Origin: Diploptera punctata
Taxonomy: Eukaryota; Arthropoda; Insecta; Blattodea; Blaberidae
Assembly: GCA_030220185.1 (NCBI GenBank)
Contig: JASPKZ010009951.1
Location: forward strand, 62,001 to 126,000
DNA: 64,000 nt
Direction of reading: 5' to 3'
The notes beneath the pieces are model-generated. The model had not been told where the DNA came from. It did not search any database and was given only the letters and a program-made list of their open reading frames with translations. The translations under genes were made by a program, and so were the position numbers. Shown here one piece after another: positions 10,612 through 22,379 of this stretch; within the stretch, counting starts at the first letter, position 1, and every line of letters starts with the position of its first letter.

Positions 10612-11255
10612 TTCCATCATCATCAAGGATTAGACCTTAAGGTCTGTTCCGATCTCATGCTAGAATTGGTCTGTCCATCTTTTACTGGGTCTTCCAACAT
10701 TTCTTCGTCCTAGTGGTTTGGAATTCTATTGTTATCCATTCTATTGATGTGGTCCATCCGTTCAACTCTGTATTGTGCAATTCTATCTAATAGTTTGGAT
10801 ATATTTAGCTCACGTCCTATATTTTCATTTCGTTTTCGATCAGTTATTGCATAGCCATCCACACTCCTCAAAAACCTCATTTCTGACGTTTCTATTCTTC
10901 GTTCCTGGTGTTTTTTGTTAAGACCCAGTGTTTCAATCCATATGGCAGTGTTGGAGCCGCCATTGTTTTATAAAATTTGAAAGTGTCTCCTGTCTAGTTT
11001 CTTTGAGACTTCGTTTTATCGTGTCACACATATAATTAAATTTATTTATTTTGTTTTCAATGTCTTTACTTTTTTCTATATGGCACATTGTATCCCAGGT
11101 AATTAAACTACTCACCTGTTCTATTATTTTATTCTCTAATTGGATTTTTGTGTTTGCAAATGTTGGCTATGTCCGCTTTGTTATCAATATTTGGATTTCT
11201 TTGGGTGTGCTCTTAAAGACAACATCGTTAATCAAGAACTCCGGCGATTTCCGGT
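10612..11255 (-). mobile_element. non-LTR retrotransposon fragment, third family
   Basis: The minus strand encodes KINKFNYMCDTIKRSLKETR, then remnants of Y..A.P.LLYG.E.W and an ..EMRFLRSV.GY-like stretch near 10860. The same family lies at 30740-31125 (minus), where KINKINYMCGTIKRSLKGTR is preserved. It is broken by frameshifts, with no intact ORF over 60 codons. Confidence 0.7.
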
Positions 11256-11259
11256 GATT

Positions 11260-12020
11260 TTGGCAAATTACGATTAATCGTATCTAAAATATAGAGTATT
11301 TAAAAAGCTATTATTAGGGAATCATGCATTGTGCATTTTAGAATGGACCACATGTTGATAAACTATATCGAATGCTATTGATTACATTAGGACGAACTAA
11401 ATGTGTGGTACGGACCTTTTTTTTTTTTCTTGCATTGCGACATCTTTCGTTACTCTGTGCTAAATTAGATAGGTTACATTATAATTTGGACAAGTCAGAT
11501 TAGGATTTGGGTAGGTTAGCTATATTTAGATTTCGTTATGAAATGTATCTTAGATTGTATAGATTTTCATTACTTTAGAAAGTTTAGACAAACGTGACGA
11601 TAATAGACCGCGTCTCAGTGAAATTGGATGTTATACCGAGTGAGGTAACGTGACTGGTCTCCAACACGAAATTACCAATTCCTTTTTTTCCATTGATTCG
11701 GAGCTATCTTTGCAGGATCCTTTTTAAATACTTTTCTCACCAAGAACTACAATATATAAATCTCAGGTCACTAATAACATTCAACATTTTTTTAATATGA
11801 ATTTTCTTAACAATCCCTATTTGAAATATTGACCCGCCTCCTATACCTTATCCGCTGTTAGAGTGATCCTAACTTAAACAAACGCCAATTGTAACCTTCC
11901 GCCATTCGCGCCACAATGACTGTCACATTGACAGGAAGCATGTGAGAAATGTATAAGACATGTGATCGTTGAATGGGGTAAATTACAAGAAAACTGGTGA
12001 GATTTTTCACTGAACTTGTG
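11260..12020. other. no gene seen
   Basis: AT-rich spacer between a LINE fragment and a DNA transposon. No promoter, ORF or repeat is supported. Confidence 0.45.
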
Positions 12021-12025
12021 AAATG

Positions 12026-12703
12026 CAGTGAGATCAGTATAGAATTGGACAGCAGACGCGGGGTTTGTGCTGTGCGGTGACGAAGGTTTACATTTGCAGA
12101 CACGGGACTTGAAATGTGCGCAGACTCAGCAGGATTCAAGCACATCCCACGCATTCACGGTCGCAGTCAGATTGTGTGATTCGAGTGGACACGGTGCTCG
12201 CTCGCTTTTCCTTGTGTACTGAAAGGCGTGTGTATAAATTATTTCAATTTTTAAAATTGTATCTTAATAAATGTGTATCTTATAAGTGTAAACTGAATAT
12301 GTGTGTATAAGTGTAAAAGTGTAAAATGTATAATGGCTAATAATGTTTCTACTGAACAACGTGTATTTATTTATGAAACATATTTGTTAACTCAGTCTGC
12401 CAGCCAAGTACGAAGACTTTTTGAAACACGATTCCCGGATGTTAAATTCTGTCACGTTAAACAGTCCACAATCTTTATAACAATTTTTTTAAAAGAAGTG
12501 TCAAAAATGTATGGACAACGAAGGTGAACAGTTCCAGCACCTGCTTCAATAAATTTGATAAGCACGACAATTTGTAAAATAGTTACAAAAATGTGTGGGG
12601 TTGTATCACCGCGATCCTACGCTGTACGTTCCCTGCCGCGAGTGCGTCAGCAGTGTATAGGGGATCCCCGCGTCTGCTGTCCAGTCCTATTCTGATCGCA
12701 CTG
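12026..12703 (+). mobile_element. deleted DNA transposon with DUF4817-like reading frame
   Basis: Inverted ends CAGTGAGATCAGTATAG..GGACAGCAGACGCGGGG (12026-12065) and their reverse complement (12664-12703) enclose 678 bp. The inside keeps only the start of a transposase-like protein and then runs to the right terminal repeat, so it is an internally deleted, non-autonomous copy. The superfamily is not assigned. Confidence 0.75.
12333..12527 (+). pseudogene. transposase N-terminal helix-turn-helix remnant
   Basis: From ATG 12333 the frame reads MANNVSTEQRVFIYETYL and then ..SASQVRRLFETRFPDV, a pattern I know from insect proteins with the DUF4817 helix-turn-helix domain, thought to bind transposon ends. 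The expected next block (R.TI..L..KF.ETGSV) is present only as frameshifted fragments: STIFITI, then a shifted KEVSKM segment. The catalytic region is missing because the element jumps to its right end. It lies wholly inside the inverted repeats at 12026/12703. The call as a DNA-binding domain is family knowledge. Loss of function is seen directly. Confidence 0.65.
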
Positions 12704-13244
12704 TACAATTCAAATAACTGTTTTTTTACCACTTGTCAAAGGTTTGCCAGATTTTTGTTTTTAAATTTTGATGGAGACACAGCAACAGAAGACTCTACAC
12801 CACCTTCAGTCTTTTGTTGCATCGGATTCGATTGAATTATGACTCAAAGCATCATCCATATGCAATAAATTATTTTAAGTTGTAATTATTAATTAGGCAT
12901 ATTTTAGAATATTTTCTATGTTTTGAATATTATTATTTTCATTCACGAAGAATAACAAGTATATTCAGAGGACATATTTATAATGTAATAAAAGAAGCTA
13001 CTTTTTGGCGTGCTTATTGCTTCTACATCGTGCGTCGGTGTCAATAACCAATGAAAAGCGAGCAGGTCACATAGTTTTGTTTTGATGAGGATCACTTTAA
13101 GAGCGGATAGCCTTTAGTTTGTAGACAATGATCCTGGATACAGAACAAGTAGGAGCACGGTTTTTTTAACCATAATCCATGTTTTTTAGTTATACACTTG
13201 TGAGCCACAATATTTCAGGTTTTCTATTGACCGAAGACATTTTC

Positions 13245-13295
13245 TATCAATTATTATTATTATTGTTGTTGTTGTTCTTCTTCTTCTTCTTCTTC

Positions 13296-13330
<35 letters not shown>
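13245..13330 (+). repeat. compound (ATT)n(TTG)n(TTC)n microsatellite
   Basis: Adjacent trinucleotide blocks TTA, TTG, TTC and TTA over about 85 bp. Confidence 0.9.
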
Positions 13331-13331
<1 letters not shown>

Positions 13332-13394
13332 TGTCAAATACGAATTTATTTTAAATGTAGTGCTCCAGTCTCTGCTTATTATTGTTAAAACTAA

Positions 13395-13905
13395 CTAGAT
13401 CCCTGGCATTATCGAACCCGTAGGTTTATGGCTGCTCGGACATAACCTTTCCATACATCCCTATCCTGAGCCAACGTCTACCAATCATCACCTGTATAAT
13501 TTATTTCCTTCAAATCATTGTTAATGTTATTCTATCTCATTCTTGGCCTACCTAGTGAGCGCTTTCCTTCTGGTTTTCGTATAAGCAGTTCCCTTGCCCC
13601 TCTTTCATTCCCCATTCGTGCTACATGTCCTGTACATCGCAGTCTATGAGATTTAACAGCTCTTGTTACATCTGGTATCCCATGAAGAACATGTAGTTCA
13701 TTGATATTTAGTATCCACCATTCATCTGTTTGTTCGCCTCTCTTTGGTCCAAAACAAAATCCTGAGAACTTTATTCTCAAATGCTCGTAATATTTTCTTC
13801 CTCTTAAACTAATAGGTAATGTTTCGCATCTAAAATAAGTGGGAGAATGACAGTTTTTTTTTTATGTTTTCAGTTTAACATTTTTTGAGAGAAATTGGTA
13901 TGACA
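13395..13905 (-). mobile_element. non-LTR retrotransposon 3' part
   Basis: Same family as 6340-7095. The minus-strand frame 13532-13780 keeps MRIKFSGFCFGPKRGEQTDE, VKSHRLRCTGHVARMGNERG and RKPEGKRSLGRPRMR. The 3' hairpin is intact in reverse (GAACCCGTAGGTTT near 13411). It is truncated at the 5' side. Confidence 0.8.
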
Positions 13906-13959
13906 AAAGACCCTGCAATAACTAAATAGCATGCATTTCCAGAGTTGGGTCTATGCTTT

Positions 13960-14033
13960 TGTTGTTGTTGTTGTTGTTGTTGTTATTTTATTATTTATTA
14001 TTATTATATTATTATTATTATTATCATCATCGT
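13960..14033 (+). repeat. (TTG)n(ATT)n(ATC)n microsatellite
   Basis: Consecutive TTG, ATT and TCA/TCG trinucleotide runs. Confidence 0.9.
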
Positions 14034-14169
14034 CATCGTCAGTTATACAATGTAATTGTAGTATGCCACTTTGTAGTAGCAGAATGATAATTGTTCATAG
14101 TGAGCCAAAATGTCATAGGATGCTTTTACTCATTTATAGTGTTACGAACATTTTAATAACGTAGACTTA

Positions 14170-17100
14170 TGGAACTTTTATAACAAAGAGAAAAAATCTC
14201 AAATGTTTAAACATTGTCAGTATGATAGCTCTGAATGATACTATTCCTACATATTTGCTATCAACAGTTTTAATAATCCAAGTCAATTTTTGACAATGAC
14301 TTCCTATCGAAAAACCTTGATGGAGTTTACCAGAGTTTTTTTCTATGATTTCAATCAAATTTTAAAGCTCTAGCCTCATTATAGTTAACATATGATGACC
14401 GCGAATATCTTCTAAATCATTTTGCTCAGTATGTTTATATCAGTGGCATCTCGTAACCTAAAATATTATCAGGGTTGATATTGAACACAGGAAACTCGTG
14501 CAGATACATATACTGCCGAGACACTTTAGAATTAGCTTCGGCTGATTTTAGTTGCCAAGTAATGTTGCAATGCCACGCCTATTTAAGTGACTAGTCCCGG
14601 TCAGAAACATAGGTATACTAGACTCCATTTCTCATATAAATCAATAATATAAGTATAATACATTATAAGCCTTACAATTTTAATGTTACTAGGGATAGGG
14701 ACCAGGATGAGTTGGCTATATAGTTACTTACGCGTTCAGTTTATCTTCTTCAAAGTGCAGTATGAGAACAGACTTTGAATGTAAATAAATCAGTGCTTCG
14801 ATAACTATGAAAACATTTTGTGCTAAATAACAAGTAAACTGTTGTGTTCTACCTGTAAAGGCACAGTTCTTATTGCTTACGTGATCTGTTTGTACTGAGA
14901 CAGAGGGTGGAAGTGGTTCTTATGCATTGACATAATATATCACCGTACCGTGAATAACCTTACCGTAATCTTAAATGATCTCGCTCCCTAGCCTTGATAA
15001 TAACATTATGTTGACGAGTTTAGTTTTCTTTCGGGCTAATTCCTAGAGGGTCAATTGACGAGATACCACTGATGTATATAACTTTTTTTTATTATTTCCT
15101 AGAGAGTATATTTTTATTGTGTTTTCTTTTTTTTTTTTAGATGGAGTTTTCGCCTACACTTCATCGTGAGACCATAGTCGAATTCTATGTTTGATACACG
15201 TTAATAACGAAATTGAGTTGTTTTTTTAACTGAAATAAAAAAAATCCCATTAGAAAAGAAAAACTATTAAAATGCTTGTGATCGGCATTATTGAAAGAAA
15301 AAAGAAAACCCATCCTTTGATCTTAGGTTATGAACCACAAACTACAAAACAAAAGAGGAAACATGCAAATGTTGAAGCTTTTCGTTCAGTGTTGAATTAT
15401 TTGATAGGCCATATTCTCTTTACCATAGACAATTTTCACTGATGTGTAATTATTCAGTGAAATATTTGTTTTTAGATTATTCGTTTAAAAATATCCACGC
15501 CCCCATGTGATCTTTGACATACATTTGTAATATAATGTATTCACATGAACTGTATGTTGAGTTTAAGTTATCAGATATGTATGTCTTACAAACGTGGGAT
15601 CGCAGTGCTATGGACTACTTATTCTACTCATATTAGAATTATTTTGTAAGAAAACTAAATGATAAACTATGTTAGTATTGTACAGTTATTTATACAGCAT
15701 AATTGAATGAATGGTTTGGAGAGTGATTAAATATATGTAATAAATCACTCCTGCTGTTTTGTTAACTGTTGTAAAATTAGATGAAATTTGTTGAAACCGC
15801 AGTATAAAAGTTTTGAAGTGCCATATTTTAAATTATGGTTCTCTTCAGTGAAGAACTGTATTTCCTCCAAGATTTTTTTTTTTTTCACGGAAAGAGAATT
15901 TTTCAAGGGGGGAAAAAATGGTATGTTTGACTCCTGCCGATGTAAAAATCAAGGGAATGTTTGAAATGCTGTATTAAGGAGATTGGTTCGCGTTACCAGC
16001 TTACTGTATATTCATTTAAATATTTGTGTAGTTTTACGTAAAGTTTGTTCTGTAGTATGACAACAGCTTCTTAAAACAGCTCCCCGATTCTTTACAATAT
16101 ATTATGAAACATTTAAAGTAAAAGTAATTAAATCTCTTCGATTTTCTTTGGAATTGCGGTCTTTGTATGGCCAAAGTTTGCGAAAATACCGAAGCCTTGT
16201 TTTCGGCGTCTGTAATTTCGCTTTCTTCTACTTTGGTCTCTATCAGTTTTTTAACCTTTGTTTTGTTTTCTTGAATACTTCTTCTTGCGTATTCATTTTT
16301 ATTAAGGATCATTTCCACTTTTCTACACATAGACTTCCTTCATCTTTAGCCCCCACGAATAAGGATTAATGAAAACACTTGTTATGACCTTAAATATGTG
16401 TGTATTGATACAATCATAACATGATAAAAGTATCATGTTTTCTATACTGTAATTGTATTTATTGCAGTATTTATTTATTTGTTGATGAAATAGCGTTTTA
16501 TATGAATTAGGATGGTTTATATCATGTTCATTTTAAATCAGATTTGCAGTGTGTCTTAGTTAAGCTTCATTCTCATTGTAAATATATCCTGGTTTAAACT
16601 ATCATACTTGTAGTAAACCATGTGTCGCTCTCAGACACAGTGAAGTATTCTACAGTAAGCTATAGTACGAATTTTATTCATAATATATCAGTAAATGACT
16701 TAAAATAGTAAACAGGCCCTACTGAGGAAAAATTAATTATGAACTCTCAAACGGAAGTCGGATTTTGGTTTCATTATTGCACAATATAATCTCGATATAA
16801 TTTATCCTTGGTAATGCATATTTCACTTACACTTGAATTTTTATTGGAATCTTTGTCTATTAAGTTACCTTTTACATTCCGTCCGTAGCTCTTGGTAAAA
16901 TAATTCTTATTACAAATTACGCAAATGTAGTATATTATATTTTTAAATAGCCCAAATCAGTATCATCTGAAATTGAGTTAATTATATTTTGAATTGTATT
17001 TATTAAGCCTTTTCATTAGTATCAAAATTACATTATGTTCCGTCATGCATTTTGTTTTGGTGGGTTTGAACTGGATAGAACTGAAGTTTTCGCTCAGTTT

Positions 17101-19080
17101 TGCCACCATTATGTTTCTTGACGTTTATGTGTAGGCCTAAACATTTTTCCTAAAAACTAAATAATACTTTACATTGCATCCCGTAAACTAGAATCTACTA
17201 CTAATAGGATCTACTTGTTCCACCGTAAGACTTTTGTAACGAACTTCACCATGCACATTTAGGAAAATATCTTAATGTGACTATATTAGTCAATATATAC
17301 CACTGTCTTTATAGGTACAAGTTGCTTATGTAAACAGTTATTTAAACAATTCATGGATAAAATGCTTCCCTTGAAAATATTCAGATCCACAGGCTAAGAT
17401 TTCAGCAAGAATGTCTACCTTCGAGTAGATAATTGTAAAAAAAAACTGTTGCCTAAATCTGCTCACGGTATCACAACGTGACGGAAACTGAAGGAGAATG
17501 AAGACCCAGATCTTCTAGTGTCTCTCTCTACTAGGAACAGTACCATAGGTAACAGGTAAAATTTAAAGTAGCGTGTAACAACCTACCCTTTTAACAACAA
17601 GCCCCACTCTCCCCTAAGTAAAGTACTCATTGTTCTGTATCAGATTATTTTATTTATTGATGCTCTTGAAATTCAATATCCTGGTCTCAGATTGAATTTA
17701 AAATCGCGTATGTAGGCTACATAATTATATTTATTTAAAAGATGCTATAACATGAGGTTTTATGTATAGAAGGCAATGTAAAGTGTTTTTAGCAATATCA
17801 GTATTTTATACATGACAATAATTTTAAACCTCTATTCTCATTTTTGTTAATCTAACAAGGACGTTGTATATAAATTAAATGTTTTTTTCTTATTTTTTCC
17901 AATATATGTTGAACAATTACAGAAATTCATTGAAACTAGTTTTTAAAACAAAATAAATATTATTTTAAAACATTCCTCACATTGTTTTATTCGGAACTTG
18001 TGTTTATCAGTAAAATTATTTTATTAAATAAAAAGACGTGTGTATACAACATATTGACCACAATTTTGTGATAATCTTCGAATATTAAATGGAAAGTTCG
18101 AATCAATTATAGCTTCTGTTTGAACTTTGTACAGTTCACCTCATTTTAAATATGGTCTAAAACAGGATCGAAAACAATGTTAAAGTTATATTGTTAGCCT
18201 ACAATGTTATATCCATCTCTGAATATCTTCCTTTTCTACAAATTTGAGACTGCGTTTGGAAAATGCGCACATATTGTAGATACAGTTGGTAATTTTATTA
18301 TCTCTATATCAGTTCATATTCTCTGAATTTGGGAAATAATTAGGCCTCTTTGAAAATTAAAACCATAGAAATAGTATAACAAATATAACTTTGACTGCTA
18401 ATCTCTACATTTATTAGTTTTCTTTTATTCAAGACTTGAGATTATCTTATAGAATTCGTACATAGTTAGTTCATAAATTACAATGTAGGTATCGATTATT
18501 ATCGGAATTAAATTCGTAAAAAACTTAAAGAATGTTCAAATGCACATTCATTCTTCAAATAGCGAGGAAAGAAGGCTCAAAAAATGAAAGAAAGAAAAAT
18601 ACTTCTGAAATAATAAATAGAATTATTCCTCACCGTTATCATTTTGTAACAAACTTAAAATACTACATTCGTATTGTCATGATTAACCTACTTAAGAGAC
18701 ACCATCCTCGTCAACTATTAGTTCATAATGAATTCATCCGCCTCTTTCACAATTTGAGCGCATTTTTCAAATAATGTCCGCGATATAAAAATTCTAGTTA
18801 ATTTGCTCTTTGTATTATTTTGTCTGATGTGGAAATTTGAGTGTTAATTTAGGTCCTAAAAACAACAGTTATGTCAGTTTTGAATCATGTATTTGTCGAT
18901 ATCTGTGTCCAATGAGAAGTATTTATAAAATGGCTGATTTGTCTACTTGATTATAATAGCTTCTTAAAACTGAAGATGAATCTGTGAATTTTAGAGTGTA
19001 AAAACATCTATGGTGTAGTGTTACATTTAAAAGTGTACAGAGAAGTAAATAAATTGAAAAGTCAAACAGAACATAGTCGA
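14170..19080. other. AT-rich region without recognisable genes or repeats
   Basis: Nearly 5 kb with no SINE promoter, LINE motif or convincing exon. A minus-strand frame at 16034-16330 is lysine- and glutamate-rich (NKTKVKKLIETKVEESEI) but has no splice sites or homology I recognise. The end of this stretch is probably the promoter and 5' UTR of the gene starting at 19142. Confidence 0.5.
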
Positions 19081-19141
19081 TCAGAATTTAAAGTGCTGTA
19101 TATCTTTAACACTTTATGTATTCTCTGAGAATTTGTGAATT

Positions 19142-19469
19142 ATGATGGAAACTTCGACTCCCCGTCGTGGCGATAGTTTGCTGACTCCGATATCTCTCAG
19201 CGACTTGTCTCCATTGGATGAATTACGCAGTCGGATATCGTCGCCTTTTCAGAGTGCTGCTGACTTATTGGTTCTGCTAACACCAAGTGATCGAGTGCTT
19301 GATTCCTCTATAAGCATCAGCGATATTTCTTCCGTCATCTCAATCCCCTTCTCTGATCCCGTCCTAGACGAGTGCCTGAAGAAGGAAGCTGCCAGAGATC
19401 GGAAACTTGCCAATGAGGATTCGAAGACCTTCTCTCCAGAATTTCAGAAGGCCATGGCCCAATGCAAAG
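19142..19469 (+). CDS. unknown protein, exon 1
   Basis: Starts at ATG 19142. The second ATG at 19145 has the better context (A at -3, G at +4). An in-frame TGA at 19136 closes the frame upstream, so this is the real N-terminus. It encodes about 109 residues rich in Ser, Leu, Asp and Pro: METSTPRRGDSLL, repeated ISLSDLSPLDEL / ISISDISSVISI modules, then a charged stretch DECLKKEAARDRKL and FSPEFQKAMAQCK. A donor AAG|GTAGTA follows at 19470. A stronger alternative, AAA|GTAAGT at 19479, would add three codons. Both leave phase 1, which fits exon 2 at 35891. No signal peptide or membrane segment is visible. I do not recognise the family. The acidic, low-complexity make-up suggests a soluble, probably disordered protein. 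The intron of about 16.4 kb may hide further small exons. Confidence 0.75.
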
Positions 19470-19632
19470 GTAGTAAAAGTAAGTATGATTTCACTTTTAA
19501 TGGGAAAATAAAATAAATTAAAAACATACAAGACATACTATTGCGTTTAGTGTGGCAGATCCATATTACAGATGAAAAAGTATTGAATGAAAATGATAGA
19601 TTAATAATATATATATATATATATATATATAG

Positions 19633-19962
19633 TCCACCGCTGTGGTCTCGAGGTGCCTTGTCACGCAGCGGGCCCGGGTTCAATCCCCGATCGGGGCAGT
19701 TTTTTTCTGGGCGAGGTTTTTATCGGGGTTTTTCCTCACCTGTAAGACAAATGTCAGGAAAACTTTAAGGCCCAAACGGTCCCCGAAATCATATGGCCAT
19801 CATCTTCATCATCATCCTTATCATCATCATCATAATCCTTCACCGGTGTGGGAAGCAACGGGAAGCTACCACACCTACAATTCCCTAGTAAAGCTGCAAG
19901 CATAGCATGAAAATGCTACGATTGCAGTGAAGGACCTGCCTTCGGGCAGAATTACTATGGAT
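19633..19962 (+). repeat. SINE, family A, flanked by (TA)n
   Basis: Full-length copy within the intron. It lacks seven bases of the head (GAGGTGCC instead of GAGGTAGCGTGCTGCC). (TA)n runs of about 25 bp lie on both sides (19606-19631 and 19963-19982), likely a duplicated TA target. Both 3' tetraloop hairpins are present. Confidence 0.9.
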
Positions 19963-20430
19963 ATATATATATATATATATATAAAATCTCTAGCATAACA
20001 TAATACAAAATACTCGGATGTATTTAATAATTATTTATAAACAAATGTGTGTTAATCGACAGGATGCGTCAGCCGGGTTGTCAGCCCTAGGTGACCCCTT
20101 TAACCCCAAAACATGGGTTTGGTAGTTATTTAATACATGGACTTAGTAGGCACTAGTGTCTATAGGTTTATTCCAGTAAAAAATCCCTACCACATCGATT
20201 CAGCGGCAATCCGACTTGTAACATATAGGCCTACATATTTCTTTTATCCAATGCCACCACTTGTCATTTCGACATTCTGGTATTCTCTCCTGGCATGGCG
20301 TTATTGTAACCCACGTCTGAGGTTGGGGCGCCTGGAAGGCGGAGTTTTGCTGCCCCGATGATATATGATAGGTGATGATGATAATGTTGCGCCAGGAGAA
20401 GCCTTAATCCTAAACTTAATGAATATGTTA

Positions 20431-20621
20431 ATGATGATAATGGTGGCCAGATGATGTTCAGGGATCGTTTGGGCCTTAAAGTTTCCTGACATTCGTCTTA
20501 CAGGTGAGGAAAAAAACCCGAAAAAAAACCATCACCCAGGAAACTTGTCCCGACTGGGAATCGTACCCGAGCCCGCTGCGTGACAAGGCAGTATCGCCTA
20601 CCTCGAGACCACAGCGGTGGA
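20431..20621 (-). repeat. SINE, family A, 3'-truncated
   Basis: The minus strand carries the head and box B (CCGCTGTGGTCTCGAGGTAG region, GGGTACGATTCCC) and the body as far as the GATGATGATAAT stretch. The hairpin end is absent. Confidence 0.8.
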
Positions 20622-21235
20622 CAACATTGTTTATTTCCTTTATGAAAAAATAAATTCGCATAGACTGGAAATAGACGGGAATGTAAATGCCACAGGTAGG
20701 CAATTTGAAAACATACAGAGAGAAACAGAACTCAAGAAACTGTCACAGTTTGTTCAGGAATGTTGGGTTAATGTTTTCATATCAGTAACCACTTATTATT
20801 ATTATTACATAGTAATGTGTGGTTGATGTATTAGATATACCTGTATAGCATGTCCTTTGGATTCAGGAATGTGGCCACTAATCGAGTTATCAAAGTATGA
20901 TCCACAATATTATTTTGAACCATGATGAGATGGGTTTTAATAAATTGCAAAGAAACATTATTCAACTAATTACTACCGAAGTAGACCGTGAAGATGTGAT
21001 ATTCAATCAAATAGAAAATTATTGCAATACTGTTTTGAATTAATCATCACAACTTCTCATTCAATAAAACTCAATAATGAGTCACCGGGGACCATAGTTC
21101 CTTATATCAAAAGTCGGACGAGTGCTTCGTTTCCCCAGGGCGTTCGCAAAATATATCAAGGGGTTCCCCAAAACTTTTGCGTAATGGCGGGTTTCGAGAG
21201 GTTAGGCTTATTAATTTTTCCTTCACTTCTGCGAC

Positions 21236-21267
21236 ATAATAATAATAATAATAATAATAATATCATC
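21236..21267 (+). repeat. (AAT)n microsatellite
   Basis: AAT units followed by a short ATC run. Confidence 0.85.
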
Positions 21268-21483
21268 ATCATTATTATTTTAAAATTAAAATAACCCTGC
21301 AATGCCCCTTGTTAAATAATGTGTAACATCGGGAATTTATCACATCATTTCAACAATAAATTAATATTTACCGCGAATGCCCGAGTAGGTTTTAACCGTT
21401 AAGGGATAAGTTAATGTAAGGTTATTAAACCTTTTGCTTGGAATTAAATTTTATGCATGTCTTATGTATGTATATTTAAAAGT

Positions 21484-21552
21484 CAGTGGTTCACCCAACT
21501 CATCCTTGTGGAAGGGGTTCGCGAGTCGAAAAAGGTTGGGGACCGCTGGACT
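21484..21552. mobile_element. possible hAT-type transposon end
   Basis: The strand ends GGTTGGGGACCGCTGG, resembling the CAGnGGTTCCCAACC termini common in hAT elements, preceded by GGGGTTCGCGAGTCGAAAAA. A related GGGGTTCCCCAAAACTTTTG occurs at 21160. I could not define the other end with confidence. Confidence 0.4.
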
Positions 21553-21659
21553 AGTGGTTACGGTAATCGCCTCTGATTCTCCACTAAATTTTCACTCAAA
21601 TAATTAAAATTATCTCCTTGTTCTACTTCTTCGTCCATAGATGTATTTATAGTATTTCT

Positions 21660-21760
21660 TGTCCAGGTTCAAACATGGCTGGGATCGATGGATTTTTTAG
21701 GACTTAAGGATGCTGAATGTGGGTTCCTTGTCATGGATTTACGGCTCGTGAAAAAGAAAG
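21660..21760 (+). repeat. SINE fragment, family F-like
   Basis: Contains GGTTCAAAC and the 3' block TTGTCATGGATTTACGGCTC, which resembles GTCGTAGATTTACGGC in the 7.8 kb copy. Confidence 0.4.
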
Positions 21761-22044
21761 CTAATTTCCGAAAAAAGTGGCCTCTAACGTTTATGGCTCT
21801 TTGAAATGCGAATCTAACGACATTTACTATTAAAAGAGCGTCGTTATATAAAAAAAACCTTATAACAAAATAGGCCCTACTTATCATCCCTGAACACACC
21901 TGTGAAAATCTGTCAGTAGAGTATTGCTCTCCTCGGTATATGTAGGGCTATAATTGTTTATGACTGTAACGATAGTAAGTTGTCAGTTTCTTTAATATTC
22001 TTCTCATTAACTTTTTTTACGTTCGATTTGGTAAAGATTCTTTG

Positions 22045-22350
22045 AATACTGTGTATAATGTCTTAGGCTTCCCTCCGGGATATCTTAAACTTGTCAGGGT
22101 AGAGTGGCTTGCGTGCTTAAATGACCTCGAAAGCTATGTCGGCGTTAGCATTGCTGCCGAATGCGTTACCAGTGCCGGGCAGGTTGAAGGTCAGGGAGGG
22201 AAGTACTTAAGTCGAAAGAGTGACGATTTTTCACCGTAAAAATAAAACCGTCAAGAAACTCGGCCATAGGTTCCATTGGTGTAAAATTTCCCCAAGTAAA
22301 ATAGTCCCCCGTTCGGTCTCTGGCAGGGAATTCATGGCAAAGGCTCAAAC
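22045..22350 (+). mobile_element. 5' untranslated region of the non-LTR element at 22.4 kb
   Basis: This stretch, including GAGTGGCTTGCGTGCTTAAATGA and CCGAAT..GTTACCAGTGCCGGGCAGG parts, recurs in reverse orientation at 34485-34800. Here it directly precedes the endonuclease-coding region and there it is joined to the LINE 3' end, so it is best read as the LINE 5' region. Confidence 0.6.
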
Positions 22351-22379
22351 ACGGGGATATGTTCCTAGGAACATAGAAT

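Noticed and set aside
16034..16330. Minus-strand 98-codon frame, lysine/glutamate-rich
   Set aside because: Coiled-coil-like composition, but no splice borders, no homology I recognise and AT-driven codons.
19642..19905. Repeated frames ending ..FFLTCKTNVRKTLRPKRSPK
   Set aside because: The same peptide arises wherever SINE A occurs (24.6, 26.2, 39.2, 52.0 kb). It is translation of the SINE, not a protein family.
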